Assembly: GCA_900177435.1 (NCBI GenBank) | Contig: FXAI01000016.1 | Span: 13,551-77,550 of the forward strand | From: Alteromonadaceae bacterium Bs31 | GTDB taxonomy: Bacteria > Pseudomonadota > Gammaproteobacteria > Pseudomonadales > Cellvibrionaceae | Length of the DNA stretch: 64,000 nucleotides | Direction: 5' to 3' | Shown: positions 1 through 7,684 of the stretch, piece after piece | How the letters are laid out: each line of letters starts with the position of its first letter | Position numbering within the stretch: the stretch's first letter is position 1 | Made by a program: the position numbers and the translations under genes | Notes under the pieces: model-generated | Databases searched by the model: none | Seen by the model: the letters and a program-made list of their open reading frames with translations, nothing else | Told to the model about the DNA's origin: nothing

Positions 1-36
1 TTCTGCATCAACTTCTGCATCAACTTCTGCATCAAC
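1..36. repeat. Three perfect 12-bp tandem repeats in the scpB tail
   Basis: The unit TTCTGCATCAAC occurs three times without mismatch and reaches the window edge, so the array may be longer. On the minus strand it encodes a four-residue acidic unit (Val-Asp-Ala-Glu) in the C-terminal tail of ScpB. Copy-number change would keep the frame. Confidence 0.9.
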
Positions 37-915
37 GTTTTTATCGGGGTCTGTGTCGATTACCTCCGAGTCAGCAGGCAGGTTTGCCACGGTACTATTT
101 TGATCGGGAAAAAGACTCGCCGTTTTGTCATTAAAGCCTTCTTTTTCATCGTCCACCGGGTCTTGCTCAAGGGTATCTTGCTCAAGGGTATCTCGCTCAT
201 CGGCACTTACTTCATTAGAGTGCTCGTCAACATCTGCGATCCCGGCAGGCGCCAGTGCTTCGGCAGCCACCGATTGCTCTGCGCTATTCTCGGCCCCCTC
301 TGTAAGCACACCCTCTTCGTCAAATTTTTCCCCCTGAATTTCGGGCGGTAAAGATTCAAACTGCAGGGATTCATTCAGGCTGTCGATATCTCGCAATTCG
401 CCTAAGGTGGGTAACTCATCCAGGCTTTTTAAATTGAAGTAATCAAGAAACTGTTTAGTGGTGGCATACAGTGCTGGTCTGCCGGGTACGTCGCGGTGAC
501 CAACAACCTTCACCCAATCGCGCTCAGAGAGGGTTTTAATAATATGGCTACTAACAGCAACGCCACGCACTTCTTCAATATCCCCTCTTGTGAGCGGCTG
601 ACGATAGGCTATCAAGGCCAGAGTTTCGAGCATCGCTCGCGAGTATTTCTGCGGTTTCTCTTCCCATAAGCGGTTAACCCAGGGGGCGAGATCTTCCCGC
701 ACCTGAAAACGAAAACCGCTGGCAACCTCGGTAAGAATAAAGCCTCTGCCTTCACAGCTTTGTTTTAGGTCTTCCAGAACGTCGTTAAGCTCTTCTTTAG
801 ACGGAGCTTCGTTTTCCTCGAACAGGCTCAGGATTCTATCGATGGTGAGAGGTTCACCGGCGGCAAAAATTGCGCCTTCAACAATCGATTTTAATTGTTC
901 TCGTTCGTGACTCAT
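1..915 (-). CDS. scpB: Segregation and condensation protein B, C-terminus cut by window edge
   Basis: ScpB is the winged-helix kite subunit that joins ScpA and SMC in the bacterial condensin complex for chromosome segregation. 305 codons are visible, from the ATG at 915, and the frame is still open at base 1. The first roughly 180 residues are ScpB-like: a start MSHEREQLKSIVEGAIFAAG, then LETLALIAYRQPLTRGDIE and VGHRDVPGRPALYATT. Beyond that is an unusual acidic tail of more than 110 residues, rich in Asp, Glu, Ala and Val, containing perfect short repeats (DTLEQ twice, DVDAE-type three times at the edge). ScpB proteins usually end near 180-200 residues, so the tail is an extension. It lies 32 bp downstream of scpA, the usual partner order. 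Identity is firm; the true C-terminus is unknown. Confidence 0.95.
   Translation of the reverse strand, partial: MSHEREQLKSIVEGAIFAAGEPLTIDRILSLFEENEAPSKEELNDVLEDLKQSCEGRGFILTEVASGFRFQVREDLAPWVNRLWEEKPQKYSRAMLETLALIAYRQPLTRGDIEEVRGVAVSSHIIKTLSERDWVKVVGHRDVPGRPALYATTKQFLDYFNLKSLDELPTLGELRDIDSLNESLQFESLPPEIQGEKFDEEGVLTEGAENSAEQSVAAEALAPAGIADVDEHSNEVSADERDTLEQDTLEQDPVDDEKEGFNDKTASLFPDQNSTVANLPADSEVIDTDPDKNVDAEVDAEVDAE
162..191. repeat. Two perfect 15-bp tandem repeats in the scpB tail
   Basis: CTTGCTCAAGGGTAT is repeated twice head to tail, encoding DTLEQ-DTLEQ on the minus strand. It is a recent-looking in-frame duplication inside the low-complexity acidic tail of ScpB. Confidence 0.9.
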
Positions 916-947
916 GAATAAATTTTTTTCTCAAATATTTTGAATGA

Positions 948-1802
948 TTAAGTGCGTGCTTTTACGTGAATTGGGCCAAATTCATCTGTTTGAACAATTT
1001 CTACCAGTGCTTCCTTGATCAGCTCCATGACAGCCAAAAAGGTAACAACCACACCCAGGCGGCCTTCTTTTGTGGTAAATAAGCTCACAAAGGGCACGAA
1101 CTGCTGGCCGTTCAATTTATCCAGTACTTGCCCCATGCGTTCACGGGTAGACAGTTTTTCTTTCTCCACATGGTGGCTTTCAAACATATCGGCCCGTCGT
1201 AGCACTTCAGAGAGCGCCAGTAATATCTCTTTCATCTCAACTTCAGGCTCGGGCCGGGAGAGGTTTCTGTCTGGGCCTTGCGCTTTGGCAATATGAATAT
1301 CGCGATGCATTCGAGGCAGTTCATCGATATCTTCCGCGGCCTGCTTAAAGCGTTCGTATTCCTGTAAGCGGCGAATCAGAGTCGCCCTTGGATCGTCCTC
1401 ATCCTCGTCATCCAGTTCTTCTGAACGAGGCAGCAGCATGCGCGATTTGATTTCCGCCAGCATGGCGGCCATCACTAAATATTCTGCAGCCAGCTCAAAC
1501 TGTATGGCCTCCATCATTTCGACATAGGCCACGTACTGGTGAGTAATCTCCGACACATCTATTTCGAGAATATTGAGGTTTTGCCTGCGAATAAGATAGA
1601 GCAATAAGTCCAGCGGGCCCTCGAAGGCTTCCAGAATAACTTCCAGCGCATCGGGTGGAATATAGAGGTCTTTCGGCAATTGAGTGAAGGCTTTACCCTG
1701 CACAATAGCAAACGGCATTTCACCTTGCTCCGGGTGAACAGCCGCCGGCTGGGCAGCTTCCTGTTCTTCTACAGCCGCAATAGAGCTTTCTACGCCAGAC
1801 AA
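948..1802 (-). CDS. scpA: Segregation and condensation protein A
   Basis: ScpA is the kleisin that bridges SMC heads and binds ScpB in condensin. The 284-residue product shows the family pattern: FEGPLDLLLYLIRRQNLNI, then a helical stretch with AAEYLVMAAMLAEIKSRMLLP, an acidic connector (DDEDEDD) and a C-terminal winged-helix part ending near VVTFLAVMELIKEALVEI. The start is a TTG at 1802. I prefer it because GAGGA lies 7 bases upstream, whereas the next ATG (1718) has no comparable site. The first 30 residues are a variable leader before the conserved core. It is upstream of scpB on the same strand, so the two are very likely cotranscribed. Confidence 0.95.
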   Translation of the reverse strand: MSGVESSIAAVEEQEAAQPAAVHPEQGEMPFAIVQGKAFTQLPKDLYIPPDALEVILEAFEGPLDLLLYLIRRQNLNILEIDVSEITHQYVAYVEMMEAIQFELAAEYLVMAAMLAEIKSRMLLPRSEELDDEDEDDPRATLIRRLQEYERFKQAAEDIDELPRMHRDIHIAKAQGPDRNLSRPEPEVEMKEILLALSEVLRRADMFESHHVEKEKLSTRERMGQVLDKLNGQQFVPFVSLFTTKEGRLGVVVTFLAVMELIKEALVEIVQTDEFGPIHVKART

Positions 1803-1863
1803 GGCTATTCCTCAGTGTGGAAAAAATGACCGCGCATTATAGCGGCTGATGAGCAAAAAAGGG

Positions 1864-2484
1864 CTAAATAAAATCGCTGATATCGCCACAGCCTTCGCGC
1901 ACCACAGCGGGCTCGTCCCCGGTTAAGTCAATAACACTGGTAGCCTCTAAACCGCAGAAACCACCATCTATCACTAACTCCACCTGGTGCTCGAGGGTAT
2001 CGCGTATGTCGTAGGGATCTGTAAGGGGTACGTCGTCACTAGGGAGAATCAGCGAACTGCTCATCAGCGGCTCACCCAGCTCTTCCATCAAGGCCAGCGC
2101 AATCGGGTTGTCCGGTACGCGCAAGCCCAATGTCTTGCGTTTTGGGTGCTGCAAGCGGCGCGGCACTTCTGCGGTGGCATTGAGTATGAAGGTGTAAGAA
2201 CCGGGTGTATGACTCTTGATCAGGCGATAGGCGGCGTTGTCCACCCTGGCGTAGTTAGCCAGTTCCGACAAGTCGCGGCACATAAGCGTGAAGTTATGGT
2301 GTTTATCAAGCTGCCGCAGGGCGCGAATTCGGTCCAAAGCAAACTTGTCGCCAATATGACAGCCCAAGGCGTAAGCAGAATCTGTGGGGTACACAATTAG
2401 CCCTCCCCGCCTGAGTATATCCACCGCTTGCCGAATTAGACGTGCTTGAGGTGTCTCAGGGTGAACGGAGAAAAATTGCGCCAT
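1864..2484 (-). CDS. Sua5/YciO/YrdC-family protein (threonylcarbamoyl-AMP synthase-like)
   Basis: A 206-residue Sua5/YrdC-fold protein, closest in length and motifs to the YciO branch. The fold binds ATP, threonine and bicarbonate, and TsaC/Sua5 members make threonylcarbamoyl-AMP for tRNA t6A. YciO members have weak or uncertain activity. Visible motifs are a GGLIVYPTDSAYALGCHIGD nucleotide-binding stretch near residue 27, the RALRQLDKHHNFTLMC region and SSSLILPSDD. I chose the ATG at 2484 over the upstream in-frame start at 2535 because AAGGGG sits just before it and the resulting length equals YciO. It lies 61 bp upstream of scpA in the conserved rnm-yciO-scpA-scpB order. Family is firm; the enzymatic role is inferred. 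Confidence 0.9.
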   Translation of the reverse strand: MAQFFSVHPETPQARLIRQAVDILRRGGLIVYPTDSAYALGCHIGDKFALDRIRALRQLDKHHNFTLMCRDLSELANYARVDNAAYRLIKSHTPGSYTFILNATAEVPRRLQHPKRKTLGLRVPDNPIALALMEELGEPLMSSSLILPSDDVPLTDPYDIRDTLEHQVELVIDGGFCGLEATSVIDLTGDEPAVVREGCGDISDFI

Positions 2485-2616
2485 AGGGAACCCCTTCTTG
2501 TAGTAGTGTAGGCTTAAGGTATTGACTGCGATCATGTCTGTTGACTCCGGAAGAAGCTAACCACGACAACACATCGTCAGAGAGCCTGGTCACCTTCACA
2601 CCTAACAGTATAAGCG

Positions 2617-3495
2617 TTACCACAACTCCCACACGGCTGGAATGCTCGATGGCATAGGGTCAAAACGCCCCAATTCCTGCCAGATTTGACCTGGTGCATG
2701 AAAATCGCTGCCACACGAACCAGCCAGTCCGAACTGATGTGCAATTCTAGCAAGGTTTTCAGCTAAACCCACGGGCTGTTTGCCACTAATCACTTCAATT
2801 GCGAGGCCTCCGGCCTCTTTAAACTGCTCGGTAAGCACACACAGTTTGGTGCGTGTCATTTTATACTTGGCGGGATGGGCAAGTACCGGCACCCCTCCTC
2901 CCTGTCTTATCCACTCCACCGCCTGCGCCATCTCCGGCCAACGATTTTTCACATCTCCCACTTTACCCGCGCCAAGATAGCGCTTGAACGCCTGAGACAT
3001 ATTGGCAACCACGCCCGATTCCACCAGATAGCGGGCGAAATGCGGTCGACCAATTGCGCCCTCTCCGGCGTAGCGGCGAGCGCCCTCCAAAGCAGCTGCC
3101 ACACCGGCTTTGGACAGACGTTCGGCAATAGCCACTGCACGCTCCTCGCGTGCGCGTTCCTGCAACTGCACAACCTCGCACATGACCGCTGACTGCAGGT
3201 CAATATTCAAACCGACAACATGAATCCCTCTGCCGGCCCATTGGGTTGAAAGCTCGATACCCGTGACCATGTGCAAACCCAGTGCAGTGGCTTGTCGCTC
3301 TGCCCGCGCATAGCCAGCGAAGGTGTCGTGGTCTGTTAGTGCCAGCGTATTCACGCCTTTGTCAGCGGCTCGCTGTAGTAGCTCTTCAGGGCTTAAACTA
3401 CCGTCGGAAAAGGTACTGTGGCAATGCAAATCATAGATATTGTGGGCAGGTGAAATAGGGCAAACTCCCATGTGCGCTGATGTTATGCTCGCCAA
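2617..3495 (-). CDS. rnm: PHP-domain 5'-3' exoribonuclease (RNase AM / YciV-TrpH family)
   Basis: A 292-residue PHP phosphoesterase. In E. coli the orthologue trims 5' ends of rRNA and degrades short oligonucleotides or 3',5'-bisphosphates. The metal-site motifs are visible: YDLHCHSTFSDGSLSPEELL near residue 20, LALTDHDTFAGYARA, GIELSTQW, ARYLVESG, LAHPAKYKMTR and GSDFHAPGQIW at the C-terminus. The start is a TTG at 3495 with GGAG five bases upstream; an in-frame ATG at 3471 lacks such a site. The length agrees with the E. coli protein. It is divergent from the membrane-protein gene starting at 3651 and upstream of the yciO-scpAB group. Confidence 0.9.
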   Translation of the reverse strand: MASITSAHMGVCPISPAHNIYDLHCHSTFSDGSLSPEELLQRAADKGVNTLALTDHDTFAGYARAERQATALGLHMVTGIELSTQWAGRGIHVVGLNIDLQSAVMCEVVQLQERAREERAVAIAERLSKAGVAAALEGARRYAGEGAIGRPHFARYLVESGVVANMSQAFKRYLGAGKVGDVKNRWPEMAQAVEWIRQGGGVPVLAHPAKYKMTRTKLCVLTEQFKEAGGLAIEVISGKQPVGLAENLARIAHQFGLAGSCGSDFHAPGQIWQELGRFDPMPSSIPAVWELW

Positions 3496-3650
3496 GACAG
3501 CTCCAAATGAGGAACCTTATGGGCTGTGCGGAGCCAAAGGAGCAATTCTGCGGTGCCTGTTAAATAATCACAAGCAAAATGCTGCACTTCCTGCTAGCAT
3601 TCTGCGCTCGCTGGCACTGCCCATTTAATCTAGATTGTGACGACAAGAAT

Positions 3651-4394
3651 ATGCCTCAAGATGTAAAGCCTGCTCCCAAAAAAGAGAACATGCTGCTCAA
3701 CCTTTTACTGAATATCGCCATTCCAACCATTATTTTGATGAAGCTCAGTGGCCCAGAGCATCTCGGCCCAAAACTGGGTGTAGTGGTAGCTCTCGCCTTT
3801 CCTATTGGCTATGGAGTGATGGATTATTTTCGAGAGCACAAAGTCAACTTTTTTTCGGCCTTAGGCGTCGTCAGTATTCTGCTGACCGGCGGCATCGCTC
3901 TGTTTGAGCTAGACCCAAAATACATCGCCATCAAAGAAGCCGCCATTCCCGGCGCGTTCGCTATTGCCACACTCATTTCAATTATGACACCCTACCCTCT
4001 GGTTAAAGCTTTTCTCTACAACGACAAAGTGATGCAGATAAAACGGGTGGATAAAGCACTAGCAGAACACAACAGTGAACAGGCTTTCCAGAAATCCTTG
4101 GTCGTCGCCTCCTTTATCATCGCGGGCTCTTTTGTTATGTCCTCGATACTCAACTACATTCTGGCAAAATGGATATTGGTTAGCCCTCCGGGAACAGAAG
4201 AGTTTAACGCCGAATTAGGTCGCATGACCGCGCTGAGCTACCCCATAATTGCGGTACCATCGCTTATCGTGCTGCTGCTAACTATGTACTTTGTCTATAA
4301 ACGCATTACAGGCCTGACAGGCTTAAAATTTGAAGAAATCTTTAATGTGGCCGAGGAGGACGATACAAAAAGCCCCTCAAGCACCAGCAATTAA
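3651..4394 (+). CDS. Integral membrane protein, VC0807-like family
   Basis: A 247-residue inner-membrane protein with about six hydrophobic segments: LLLNLLLNIAIPTIILM near the N-terminus, LGVVVALAFPIGYGVMDYF, FFSALGVVSILLTGGIAL, a central PGAFAIATLISIMTPYPLV, SFIIAGSFVMSSILNYILA and SYPIIAVPSLIVLLLTMYF. The charged termini are cytoplasmic-looking. It resembles the VC0807 family, which is distantly reminiscent of septation protein A/YciB; no enzymatic motif is visible. The ATG at 3651 is preferred because the longer frame from 3579 adds a cysteine-rich stretch before MPQDVKPAPKKEN. It is followed 14 bp later by yciI. Function unknown. Confidence 0.75.
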   Translation: MPQDVKPAPKKENMLLNLLLNIAIPTIILMKLSGPEHLGPKLGVVVALAFPIGYGVMDYFREHKVNFFSALGVVSILLTGGIALFELDPKYIAIKEAAIPGAFAIATLISIMTPYPLVKAFLYNDKVMQIKRVDKALAEHNSEQAFQKSLVVASFIIAGSFVMSSILNYILAKWILVSPPGTEEFNAELGRMTALSYPIIAVPSLIVLLLTMYFVYKRITGLTGLKFEEIFNVAEEDDTKSPSSTSN

Positions 4395-4408
4395 ACGGAG
4401 TCTGAATT

Positions 4409-4708
4409 ATGCTCTACGCCATCATCAGCCAAGATGTGCAAAACTCGTTACCCTTACGCTTAAAAGCCCGCCCCGATCATATTGCCCGACTGCACGCCCT
4501 GCGGGATCAAGGCAGGTTGATTGTTGCTGGCCCTACCCCCGCCATTGACAGCGAAGAGCCAGGCGATGCAGGCTTCAGCGGCAGCCTTGTAGTGGCTGAG
4601 TTCACCTCGCTGGAGGAAGCAAAAGCCTGGGCGGACGCCGACCCTTATGTCGCTGCCGGCGTTTATGAACAAGTTACGGTCAAACCTTTCAAAAAAGTTT
4701 TACCCTAA
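4409..4708 (+). CDS. YciI family protein
   Basis: A 99-residue YciI-like protein with the ferredoxin-like alpha/beta fold of the family. It starts [10 protein letters not shown], continues with [22 protein letters not shown], and has the conserved [29 protein letters not shown] stretch. YciI proteins carry a putative His/Asp active pair (here in the [10 protein letters not shown] region and DADPY), but the substrate is not known. GGAG lies 9 bases before the ATG. It sits between the VC0807-like membrane protein and the SH3 protein, as in many gammaproteobacteria where yciI neighbours yciB-type membrane genes. Confidence 0.9.
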   Translation: MLYAIISQDVQNSLPLRLKARPDHIARLHALRDQGRLIVAGPTPAIDSEEPGDAGFSGSLVVAEFTSLEEAKAWADADPYVAAGVYEQVTVKPFKKVLP

Positions 4709-4735
4709 GCGCACCATCACTATCCGAGCTAGACC

Positions 4736-5425
4736 ATGAACATGCGTAACAGCCTATATACTCTCATAGTAGTCCTTAGTTCCTTCACCCTAAGCCCCCT
4801 TGCTCTCGCCCAGGATGAGGTTCGCTACATCTCTGATGTACTGTTTGTACCTTTGCGCAGCGGCCAGGGAAACCAATTCCGTATTATCAACTCCAGCCTC
4901 AAGAGTGGAGCTAAGCTCATCTTTATTGAGGAAGGTGATACCGGTGAGTGGACGAAAGTACGCACAGCAAACGGTGTTGAAGGTTGGATTCGCAACCAGT
5001 ACCTGATTGATCACGAAACGGCGCAAACCAAGCTCAACAGGGCACTGGCTGAACTGGCTAAGCTAAAAAAATCGAACCAGCAGCTGAGTACTCAGAATCA
5101 GCAACTGAAAAACACCAACGCTAGCCTGAACGAAAAAACAGAAAGCAGCAGCAAGAGCCAGAGCCAAATGGCTGAAGAACTGCGAAAGATTAAAACCCTC
5201 TCAGCCGGCGCCATTTCACTGGAAAAACGCTACACAGAACTACTGGAGAAACATCATTTACTGCAAACAGAAAATGATGTTCTCACGGCAGAAAACGAGA
5301 AACTGGAAAACGATAACAGAGTTACTTTTATGGTCTATGGTGTTGGCATTCTGTTATTGGGGGTAGTTCTCGCCTACGTGCTACCCGCATTAAAACCCAA
5401 AAATAAACATTCGGACTGGAGATAA
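4736..5425 (+). CDS. TIGR04211 family SH3-domain protein (YgiM-like)
   Basis: 229 residues. A signal peptide ends near residue 25 (LSPLALAQDEVR). A bacterial SH3 domain covers about residues 27-92 (SDVLFVPLRSGQGNQFRIIN ... GVEGWIRNQYL), followed by a Gln/Asn/Lys-rich coiled coil at about 100-195. One transmembrane helix is near residues 200-220 (FMVYGVGILLLGVVLAYVL), with a short basic tail. The topology places the SH3 and coiled coil in the periplasm, anchored by the C-terminus. E. coli YgiM has the same plan and has no settled biochemical role. It precedes the cyclophilin gene by 3 bp, suggesting cotranslation and an envelope role for both. Confidence 0.88.
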   Translation: MNMRNSLYTLIVVLSSFTLSPLALAQDEVRYISDVLFVPLRSGQGNQFRIINSSLKSGAKLIFIEEGDTGEWTKVRTANGVEGWIRNQYLIDHETAQTKLNRALAELAKLKKSNQQLSTQNQQLKNTNASLNEKTESSSKSQSQMAEELRKIKTLSAGAISLEKRYTELLEKHHLLQTENDVLTAENEKLENDNRVTFMVYGVGILLLGVVLAYVLPALKPKNKHSDWR

Positions 5426-5428
5426 TTC

Positions 5429-6097
5429 ATGCTGCGTAAATTCGGCTTTTTGTTATTGCTTTGTGTACTCAGTTTTAGTGTACAAGCCGGTAAGGGTCAT
5501 AATAAACAGGCAAGCAGCCCTGACAACCCTCGTATCTATTTTGAAACAGATTTGGGCAAAATGGTGATCGAGCTCTACCCCAAATATGCCCCTGTAACGG
5601 TAGAAAATTTTTTGGCCTATGTCGATAGTGGTTTTTATGAGGGCACAATATTTCACCGCGTAATAGACGATTTCGTTGTACAGGGGGGCGGCCTTACCTT
5701 CGACTTTAAACGCAAGGAAACCCGGGAGCCCATTAAGAACGAGTCAGACAATAAACTGGTGAATTTACAGGCCACTTTATCTATGGCACGTACATCAAAC
5801 CCAAATAGCGCAACCTCCCAGTTCTTTATTAACCTCAACGTACACAATACTCACCTCGACCCGCAAAATGGCAACCCTGGCTACGCTGTGTTTGGCAAAG
5901 TTGTTGAAGGTTTTGAGGTCGTTAAAAAGATCGAAAAAGAACCACGAGGGCTTTATCGCTCTCACCCGGAAGCGCCCAATTACCCCGTACGCATCTTGCG
6001 CACCGGCCGTGTTGTACCAGAGCAGGACGAAAGTGCCAACAAAAATGCGTCCAAGCAAGCCGCTGAGAAAGCCAAAAAGAATAAAAGCAAGAAATGA
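5429..6097 (+). CDS. Periplasmic cyclophilin-type peptidyl-prolyl isomerase
   Basis: 222 residues. A signal peptide spans about residues 1-20 (FGFLLLLCVLSFSVQAG). The cyclophilin domain covers about 30-190 with family landmarks PVTVENFLAYVDSGFYEGTI, FHRVIDDFVVQGGG, ARTSNPNSATSQFFINLNV and GYAVFGKVVEGFEVVKKI. The catalytic Arg is in FHRV and the substrate-pocket QFFIN is present. It accelerates cis-trans proline isomerisation of exported proteins. The last 25 residues form a Lys/Ala/Asn-rich basic tail that the domain does not require. Its stop overlaps the pdxJ start by 4 bases (ATGA), so translation is probably coupled. Confidence 0.93.
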   Translation: MLRKFGFLLLLCVLSFSVQAGKGHNKQASSPDNPRIYFETDLGKMVIELYPKYAPVTVENFLAYVDSGFYEGTIFHRVIDDFVVQGGGLTFDFKRKETREPIKNESDNKLVNLQATLSMARTSNPNSATSQFFINLNVHNTHLDPQNGNPGYAVFGKVVEGFEVVKKIEKEPRGLYRSHPEAPNYPVRILRTGRVVPEQDESANKNASKQAAEKAKKNKSKK

Positions 6098-6852
6098 GTA
6101 TTGCCTTAAGCGTAAACCTGAACAAAATTGCCCTCATACGCAATTCACGTGAGGGCAACTTTCCAAATGTAAAACAGTTTGGTGAATTATGCCTGAATGC
6201 CGGTGCCGATGGTCTTACGGTTCACCCGCGCCCAGACCAACGTCATATTCGCCCGGAAGACACTCTTGCGCTGGTAACGCTGATAAGGAACTTCCCCTCG
6301 GAGAAAAAACTGGAATTTAATATTGAAGGCAATCCAATGGCCGAAGCCAGAGGAAATTATCCGGGCCTCATTCCCTTGGCACTGGATGCCAACCCAGACC
6401 AGTGTACCCTGGTACCCGATAGCGACAGCCAACTTACCTCCGACCACGGTTTTGACCTTAAATTAAGTGCTTTAAGCCTTGAGCCTCTCATTAAACAACT
6501 AAAAGACCAAGGCATTCGCGTCAGTTTATTTATGGACCCAGACAAGGAGCAAATACGGCTGGCACGTGAAACAGGTGCAGACCGCATAGAACTCTACACT
6601 GGCCCCTTTGCAGCGGCTTTTGATACGGGTTCACCACAGGCCATTTTCGAACAACACAGGCAGGCAGCAGAATATGCATGCAGTATCGGCTTGGAAGTAA
6701 ATGCCGGGCACGATTTAAATTTACGCAATATGGCATTGTATAAAACCCTGCCGGGCCTTAAAGAAGTATCTATTGGCCATGCACTTACAGTAGATGCGCT
6801 GCTGATGGGCATGGAAAACGCCGTGCAGGCTTATCTTCAGTTCTGCAAGTAG
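6094..6852 (+). CDS. pdxJ: Pyridoxine 5'-phosphate synthase
   Basis: PdxJ condenses 1-deoxy-D-xylulose 5-phosphate with 3-amino-2-oxopropyl phosphate to give pyridoxine 5'-phosphate in the cytosol. The 252-residue TIM-barrel protein has the signatures LSVNLNKIALIRNSRE, AGADGLTVHPRPDQRHIRPED, EFNIEGNP, CTLVPDSDSQLTSDHGFD, VSLFMDPDKEQI, ELYTGPFA, VNAGHDLNLRN and EVSIGHALTVDALLMG. Length is normal for the family. The ATG overlaps the cyclophilin stop. In many proteobacteria pdxJ follows recO/acpS; here it is instead coupled to an envelope isomerase gene. Confidence 0.96.
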   Translation: MSIALSVNLNKIALIRNSREGNFPNVKQFGELCLNAGADGLTVHPRPDQRHIRPEDTLALVTLIRNFPSEKKLEFNIEGNPMAEARGNYPGLIPLALDANPDQCTLVPDSDSQLTSDHGFDLKLSALSLEPLIKQLKDQGIRVSLFMDPDKEQIRLARETGADRIELYTGPFAAAFDTGSPQAIFEQHRQAAEYACSIGLEVNAGHDLNLRNMALYKTLPGLKEVSIGHALTVDALLMGMENAVQAYLQFCK

Positions 6853-6875
6853 CTCAGCCAGCATTAGGCTTATCA

Positions 6876-7661
6876 ATGAACCACAATAACGATAGCTATC
6901 AGCAGAAAAAGGCTTTCTACGACAGCCTCCTTACTATTTATGGCCGCAAACCCTGCCTTGAAGCCATGTCCAGCCCGGGAGTGAAGGTATTCCGTTTGCA
7001 CCTGGCAGACTCCAATAAGCCTGCAAAAATTATTGATGAACTTATCGCCCTGGCGAAAAAATCCGCTGCGGAAATTTGCCGGCACGATAAAAAAGCACTT
7101 TCACGTATTTCCAAAAATGCCAAACAGGATCAGGGAGTAGCAGCAGACCTTGTTCTTCCTGGTTACCGCGACTATAAAGATTACTTAAGTAAGGGCTTAC
7201 AGAAAAACCAACACTTTATAGCTCTGGATAGCGTCACAAACCCGCAAAATCTCGGCATGATAATTCGCTCTGTGTGCGCCTCTCCTATGGCGGGCTTAAT
7301 CCTGCCCGCCAGGGGCTGTGCAAAACTGGACTCTCTGGTGATCAAAGCCAGTGCAGGCACGCTGTTTCGAGCAAATATTTTACGTTGTAACGAACTGGCA
7401 GAGTGTTTGGAAGACTTTAAAAATGCAGGCGCAACAACTGTTGCTCTGCGGGCAAATGGCACTAGATCCTTAAAGGATTTTCGGCAAGTCAATAACTGCA
7501 TTTATGTGCTGGGTAATGAAACGGAAGGTCTTTCTAACAAGGTATCAAATAGCTGCAATGACAGCCTGGCGATACCCATGAAAAACGGTGTTGAATCACT
7601 CAACGTGGCCGTTACAGCGGGCATATTAGCCTTTCATTCGCAATTTCTTGACCCGCTATAG
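6876..7661 (+). CDS. TrmH/SpoU-family RNA 2'-O-methyltransferase
   Basis: A 261-residue SPOUT methyltransferase. An N-terminal L30-like substrate domain (about residues 1-95, TIYGRKPCLEAM) precedes the knotted SAM domain. That domain has motif 1 DSVTNPQNLGMIIRSVCA, motif 2 YVLGNETEGLS and motif 3 IPMKNGVESLNVAVTAGILA. It most resembles RlmB-like enzymes that methylate ribose of rRNA, but the N-terminal domain is divergent and no specific target can be assigned. It begins 23 bp after pdxJ and ends 23 bp from a convergent MFS gene. Confidence 0.88.
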   Translation: MNHNNDSYQQKKAFYDSLLTIYGRKPCLEAMSSPGVKVFRLHLADSNKPAKIIDELIALAKKSAAEICRHDKKALSRISKNAKQDQGVAADLVLPGYRDYKDYLSKGLQKNQHFIALDSVTNPQNLGMIIRSVCASPMAGLILPARGCAKLDSLVIKASAGTLFRANILRCNELAECLEDFKNAGATTVALRANGTRSLKDFRQVNNCIYVLGNETEGLSNKVSNSCNDSLAIPMKNGVESLNVAVTAGILAFHSQFLDPL

Positions 7662-7684
7662 GCTGGCCTTAGTAAAGTGGCTGC

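Noticed and set aside
1-36. CRISPR-like array at the left edge
   Set aside because: The 12-bp units are contiguous, have no spacers and are in frame inside scpB.
100-351. Small plus-strand ORFs inside the scpB tail
   Set aside because: They overlap the repeat-bearing acidic tail on the opposite strand and have no coding signs of their own.
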